Shown here piece by piece: positions 60,176 through 64,000 of a stretch of DNA of 64,000 nt. The stretch is taken from the NCBI GenBank assembly GCA_016197405.1, contig JACPVR010000007.1, positions 1 through 64,000 on the forward strand. The letters are read 5' to 3'. The notes under the pieces were generated by a model, which saw only the letters and a program-made list of their open reading frames with translations, was not told the origin of the DNA and searched no databases. Positions within the stretch are counted from its first letter, which is position 1, and every line of letters begins with the position of its first letter. A program made the position numbers and the translations under genes. This stretch comes from Mycobacterium sp. GTDB taxonomy: Bacteria > Actinomycetota > Actinomycetes > Mycobacteriales > Mycobacteriaceae.

Positions 60176-61470
60176 GCACCCGCTTTCGACGGCTCGCCCT
60201 GGCGGCCGTGCTCGTTTGCGCACTGATCGCCGGATCCGTGGTGATCCTCCGCGACGGCGCCGCAGCGGGTCGCACGCACCTGGTGGCGTATTTCGACAAC
60301 AGCAACGGCATTTTCGTCGGAGACGAGGTGCGCATCGTGGGTGTTCCCGTCGGGTTGATCGAGAAGATCGAACCTCAGCCGCTGCAGGTCAAGATCAGCT
60401 TTTGGCTCGACGACAAGTACAAGGTGCCGGCCGACGCCAAAGCCGTCATCCTGTCACCGTCACTGGTCACCTCGCGTGCCATCCAGCTGACACCGGCCTA
60501 CACCTCGGGGCCGGTGATGGCAGACAACACCGTGATCGGGCGTGACCGCACGGCGGTACCGGTCGAGTTCGACGATTTTCGCCAGCAACTGCAGAAGCTC
60601 AACGAAGCGCTGCAGCCGACCGAACCGGGCGGGGTGAGCCCGCTCGGCGCGCTGGTCAACACCACCGCGGACAACCTGCGCGGACAAGGACCGACGATCC
60701 GGGACACCATCGTCAAGCTCTCCCAGGCGATGTCGGCCCTCGGCGATCACAGCGACGACCTCTTCACCACGCTGAAGAACCTGTCGTTACTGGTATCGGC
60801 GCTGCAGGGGTCCAGCACCGTGCTTGCGCAGCTCAACCAGAATCTGGCGTCGGTCACCAACCTGGTCGCCAACGACCCGAACGAAGTCGGCAATGCCGTG
60901 CGCGACCTCGGCGATCTGGCCGGACAGTTGACCAGCTTCGTCAACGACAACCGGGAATCCCTGGGTATCACGGCGGACAAGCTGGCGTCGGTGTCGCAGG
61001 CGCTGCACGACAGCATTCCGGACATCAAGGAGGTGCTCCACGTGGCGCCGCCGACGTTGCAGAACTTCATCAACATCTATCAACCCGCCCAGGGCACGCT
61101 CACCGGAGCGTTGTCGGTCAACAACTTCCAGAACCCGATCACGTTCCTGTGCGGCGCCATTCAGGCGGCATCGCGGCTGGGTGCCGAGCAGTCGGCGAAG
61201 CTGTGCGCGCAGTACCTCGCACCGATCATCAAGAACCGTCAGTACAACTTCCCGCCGCTGGGGCTCAACCCGTTCGTCGGCACCATCGCCCGGCCCAACG
61301 AGGTGACCTACAGCGAGGATTGGATGCGTCCGGACTACGTCCCGCCCGCTGCGCCGGCAGCGCCGCCGCCCGCTGCGGGCACGCCGATGGCCGCGGAAGC
61401 AGCAGCGACGCCGACGGATCCGGCGAACGGTCTGACCGGCATGATGGTTCCGGCCGGAGGTGGCCAGTGA
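60172..61470 (+). CDS. mceD: MceD, Mce-family lipid transport protein
   Basis: A 432-residue Mce protein: membrane anchor about 8-26, MCE domain with GDEVRIVGVPVGLIEKIEP, then a helical region and the family segment NPITFLCGAIQAASRLGAEQ with CAQYLAPIIKNRQYNFPPLG. The C-terminus is Ala/Pro-rich. ATG 60172 overlaps the mceC stop. Confidence 0.94.
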   Translation: MSTRFRRLALAAVLVCALIAGSVVILRDGAAAGRTHLVAYFDNSNGIFVGDEVRIVGVPVGLIEKIEPQPLQVKISFWLDDKYKVPADAKAVILSPSLVTSRAIQLTPAYTSGPVMADNTVIGRDRTAVPVEFDDFRQQLQKLNEALQPTEPGGVSPLGALVNTTADNLRGQGPTIRDTIVKLSQAMSALGDHSDDLFTTLKNLSLLVSALQGSSTVLAQLNQNLASVTNLVANDPNEVGNAVRDLGDLAGQLTSFVNDNRESLGITADKLASVSQALHDSIPDIKEVLHVAPPTLQNFINIYQPAQGTLTGALSVNNFQNPITFLCGAIQAASRLGAEQSAKLCAQYLAPIIKNRQYNFPPLGLNPFVGTIARPNEVTYSEDWMRPDYVPPAAPAAPPPAAGTPMAAEAAATPTDPANGLTGMMVPAGGGQ

Positions 61471-62606
61471 CGGTCTTGCGTCTACGCGCCAAAGCCGCCG
61501 GATTGGCCATTGCGATGGCTGCGGCCGCCAGTTCGGGTTGCAGCTGGCAGGGCCTGAACTCGCTACCGCTACCGGGTACCGCAGGCGGTGGCCCGGGCTC
61601 GTTCACCGTTCGTGCCGAGTTGCCCAATGTCGTCAACCTGCAGCCCAATTCCCGTGTCCGCGTGGGCGATGTGACGGTCGGCAACGTGACCAAGGTCGAC
61701 ATCCAGGGCTGGCATGCGCTGCTGACGATGTCGATCGACGGTGATGTGGACCTGCCGGCCAACGCGACGGTCAAGCTGGGCCAGACCAGTCTTTTCGGTT
61801 CCCTGCACATCGAACTCGCACCGCCGACCGCCGCCGCTCCCGAAGGCAGATTGCACGACGGCTCGCTCATCCCGTTGTCGAATGCGGGAGTCTTTCCCAG
61901 CACCGAGCAGACGCTGGCGGCGATATCGCTGGTGCTCAACGGCGGGGGAGTCGGTCAGATCCAGGACATCACCCAGGCGCTGAGTACGGCATTTGCCGGG
62001 CGCGCCGACGACCTGCGCAGCCTCATCGGCCAACTCGACACCTATGTCGGCCACCTCAACGAGCAGAAGGACGACATCATCGCCGCGGCCGACAGCCTCA
62101 ACAATCTCATCGGCCAGATCGCCGAGCAACAGCCGGTGGTGGACAAAGCCCTCAAGACGATCCCCGACGCACTGGCGGTGCTCAACGACCAGCGTAAGAA
62201 CATCGCTGATGCCGTAACGCAATTGGGCCAGTTCTCCGCGCTGGCCAGTGACTCGGTGAACCAGACCAAGAGTGCACTGGTTCGCGAGCTCTCCGATATC
62301 GCCCCGGTGCTCAAGTCGTTGGCCGACGCCGGACCGGCGTTGACGCGGGCGTTGAGCGTGCTGCCCACCTTCCCGTTCCCCAAGGAGCAGCTCACGAAGT
62401 GGATGCGCGGTGACTACGCCAACCTGACCGCGGTCATCGACCTCACGCTGAGCCGATTGGACTCGTCGTTCTTCACCGGGACACGGTTCGAAGGCGATCT
62501 CACCCAGCTGGAGTTGCAGTGGGGCCGCACCATCGGGCAGCTGCCCAGCCCCTACACCGCGGGCAATCCGCTGGTGGCTCCCTACCGAACCGATCAGGGG
62601 CGCTGA
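61467..62606 (+). CDS. mceE: MceE, Mce-family lipoprotein
   Basis: A 379-residue Mce protein with a lipoprotein-type signal: a short basic start, a hydrophobic stretch and the lipobox-like SSGC at Cys25 (its -3 residue is Ser, less typical than Leu or Val). The MCE domain contains NSRVRVGDVTVGNVTKVDI. Start is GTG 61467 overlapping the mceD stop (GTGA). The E subunit is the lipoprotein in known mce operons (LprN-like). Confidence 0.93.
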   Translation: MTVLRLRAKAAGLAIAMAAAASSGCSWQGLNSLPLPGTAGGGPGSFTVRAELPNVVNLQPNSRVRVGDVTVGNVTKVDIQGWHALLTMSIDGDVDLPANATVKLGQTSLFGSLHIELAPPTAAAPEGRLHDGSLIPLSNAGVFPSTEQTLAAISLVLNGGGVGQIQDITQALSTAFAGRADDLRSLIGQLDTYVGHLNEQKDDIIAAADSLNNLIGQIAEQQPVVDKALKTIPDALAVLNDQRKNIADAVTQLGQFSALASDSVNQTKSALVRELSDIAPVLKSLADAGPALTRALSVLPTFPFPKEQLTKWMRGDYANLTAVIDLTLSRLDSSFFTGTRFEGDLTQLELQWGRTIGQLPSPYTAGNPLVAPYRTDQGR

Positions 62607-62607
62607 C

Positions 62608-64000
62608 ATGTACCTGCCCAGGCGCGTGGTCGTCCAGATGGCGATCTTCACCACCGGCACACTGGTCGCCGTCTCCGTCATGGCGTTCCACTACATGAAA
62701 CTGCCCAACTACCTGTTCGGTGTCGGGCACTACCGGGTCACGCTGCAGCTGCCTGCGGCTGCCGGCCTCTACTCCAGCGGGAACGTGACCTACCGGGGGA
62801 CCGAGGTCGGCCGGGTGGAAAGCGTCGCGCTCACCGATACCGGCGTCGACGCGATCCTGTCGCTGAAGTCCGGTGTACCCATCCCCGCCGACCTCGACGC
62901 CGAAGTGCACAGCCAAACGGCGGTAGGCGAACAGTTCGTCGCCCTGCGGCCACGCAGTGGCGACGGACCCGTCCTCAAGAATGGTGACGTCATCAAGGAG
63001 GACCGCGCCTCCGTCCCGCCGGATATCAATTCGCTTCTGGCACAGACGAATCAGGGTATCCAGGCCATTCCGCACGATAACCTCAAGACCGTCATCGACG
63101 AGGGCTACACCGCCGTCGGTGGGTTGGGGCCGGAACTGTCACGTCTGGTCAAGGGCACGACGGCACTGGCGATCGATGCACGCAAGAACCTCGACTCCCT
63201 GGTGGCACTGACCGATCAGTCCCAACCGGTGCTGGACTCCCAGACCGAGACCGCCGGTTCCATAGCGGCATGGGCGGCCAACATCGCCACCGTCACCGGG
63301 CAGCTCCAGGACCAGGACCCCGCGGTGGCGAAGGTGTTGACCGACGGGCCCGGGGCCGCCGACGCCGTCCGCGGTCTTGTCGACCGGTTCCAGGTGTCGC
63401 TGCCGGTGCTGCTTTCCAACCTGGTCGGACTCGACGATATCGGCATAACCTACAACGACAACCTCGAACAGGTTCTCGTGCTTCTGCCCCAAGGCATCTC
63501 GATCCTTCAGGGTGCGGGCCTGGCCAACAGGAACACCAGACAGGCCTATCGGGGTGGGTACCTGTCGTTCAACCTCAACCTGAACCTGCCGCCCGCATGC
63601 CTGACCGGGTTCCTGCCGCCGCAGCAACAGCGGGTACCCACCGACGTCGACTATCCGGCGCGCCCGGAGGGCAACCTCTACTGCCGGGTGCCACAGGACT
63701 CACCGTTCAATGTGCGTGGTGCTCGCAACATCCCGTGCGAGACCAAACCCGGTAAGCGGGCACCGACCGCCGCCATGTGCGAGAGCGACGAGAACTATGT
63801 GCCGCTCAACGACGGCTACAACTGGAAGGGCGACCCCAACGCCACACTGTCCGGGCAGCCCATCCCGCAATTGCCGCCCGGGACAGCGCAATCCGCTCCG
63901 GCCGTGCCCGCGGCTGCAGCACCGGCAGCAGCGCCGCCGCTCGCGGTCGCGCCGTACGACCCCGATTCCGGTACCTACATCGGGCCCGACGGTCGTGCCT
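62608..64000 (+). CDS. mceF: MceF, Mce-family lipid transport protein (cut by window end)
   Basis: The open frame from ATG 62608 runs to the window edge (at least 464 residues). It has a membrane anchor about 8-27, the MCE domain with SSGNVTYRGTEVGRVESVAL, a helical region and the family C-terminal block ENxVPLNDGYNWKGDPN before an Ala/Pro-rich tail. ATG is one base after the mceE stop. Only the last part of the tail lies beyond the window. Confidence 0.93.
   Translation, partial: MYLPRRVVVQMAIFTTGTLVAVSVMAFHYMKLPNYLFGVGHYRVTLQLPAAAGLYSSGNVTYRGTEVGRVESVALTDTGVDAILSLKSGVPIPADLDAEVHSQTAVGEQFVALRPRSGDGPVLKNGDVIKEDRASVPPDINSLLAQTNQGIQAIPHDNLKTVIDEGYTAVGGLGPELSRLVKGTTALAIDARKNLDSLVALTDQSQPVLDSQTETAGSIAAWAANIATVTGQLQDQDPAVAKVLTDGPGAADAVRGLVDRFQVSLPVLLSNLVGLDDIGITYNDNLEQVLVLLPQGISILQGAGLANRNTRQAYRGGYLSFNLNLNLPPACLTGFLPPQQQRVPTDVDYPARPEGNLYCRVPQDSPFNVRGARNIPCETKPGKRAPTAAMCESDENYVPLNDGYNWKGDPNATLSGQPIPQLPPGTAQSAPAVPAAAAPAAAPPLAVAPYDPDSGTYIGPDGRA

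Noticed and set aside
1..64000. Labelling the island as the classical cholesterol catabolism locus
   Set aside because: SCP2, P450, FadD, thiolase and mce genes are suggestive, but kstD, kshA/B, hsaA-D and the KstR/KstR2 motifs are not seen, so the substrate should stay open.
1..64000. Mobile elements, CRISPR arrays, tRNA or rRNA genes
   Set aside because: No transposase or integrase motif, no regularly spaced repeats and no cloverleaf or rRNA stretch was noticed on reading either strand.

Overview
The window is chromosomal DNA from a high-GC actinobacterium, almost certainly a Mycobacterium/Mycolicibacterium. The evidence is a complete yrbEA-yrbEB-mceA to mceF lipid-import operon at the right end, many paralogous acyl-CoA synthetases and acyl-CoA dehydrogenases, F420-type luciferase-fold oxidoreductases, six TetR regulators, tightly overlapping genes (ATGA, GTGA, TGATG junctions) and frequent GTG starts. 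I see no tRNA, rRNA, CRISPR, insertion sequence or prophage gene.

Layout. (1) 1-6.9 kb: a broken secreted-protein gene; an acyl-CoA dehydrogenase and its TetR, with matching operators; a GMC oxidoreductase/kinase-like/SnoaL operon; a second TetR. (2) 7-11.3 kb: a kinase-like gene divergent from an SDR-SnoaL-F420 oxidoreductase operon, then a membrane protein. (3) 11.3-17.1 kb, minus strand: flavin monooxygenase, TetR, alpha/beta hydrolase, Zn-alcohol dehydrogenase, SDR and kinase-like protein, resembling a Baeyer-Villiger/mymA-type cassette. (4) 17.4-21.8 kb: two acyl-CoA synthetases and a convergent F420 oxidoreductase. (5) 21.9-28.2 kb: kinase-like, AttH/CrtC-like, MaoC, SnoaL-crotonase fusion, acyl-CoA dehydrogenase, CrtI-like oxidoreductase. 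(6) 28.4-37.2 kb: SCP2, acyl-CoA synthetase, P450, SDR, aldehyde dehydrogenase, MFE2-like SDR, membrane protein, orphan oxidase subunits III and IV, CitE-like lyase. (7) 37.4-46.3 kb, mostly minus strand: acyl-CoA dehydrogenases, thiolase, two paralogous TetRs, SDR, CaiB-like CoA-transferase, with a plus-strand ferredoxin/ferredoxin reductase pair between. (8) 46.6-54.2 kb: two polytopic membrane proteins (one AveC-like), a TetR, two more AttH-like proteins, a second CrtI-like oxidoreductase and a fifth kinase-like protein. (9) 54.6-64 kb: the mce operon, cut off inside mceF.

How it fits together. This looks like an import-and-degradation island for a hydrophobic, probably terpenoid or steroid-like compound. 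Mce proteins would import it; P450/ferredoxin, GMC, FMO and CrtI-like enzymes would oxidise it; alcohol and aldehyde dehydrogenases would make an acid; synthetases or CaiB would make the CoA ester; dehydrogenases, hydratases, SDRs, thiolase and the CitE-like lyase would shorten it. Five APH-fold kinase-like proteins suggest phosphorylation of hydroxyacyl-CoA intermediates before elimination, as known for LvaA/ACAD10/11. The classical cholesterol ring-cleavage genes (kstD, kshA, hsaC) are not here, so the substrate is open.

The most striking observation is an AT-rich palindrome, approximately TTTTAA-N6-TTAAAA, that I find by eye at eleven intergenic places, nearly all just upstream of operon starts, from 6 kb to the mce promoter. 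It would tie the operons, including the mce importer and two paralogous TetR genes, into one regulon.
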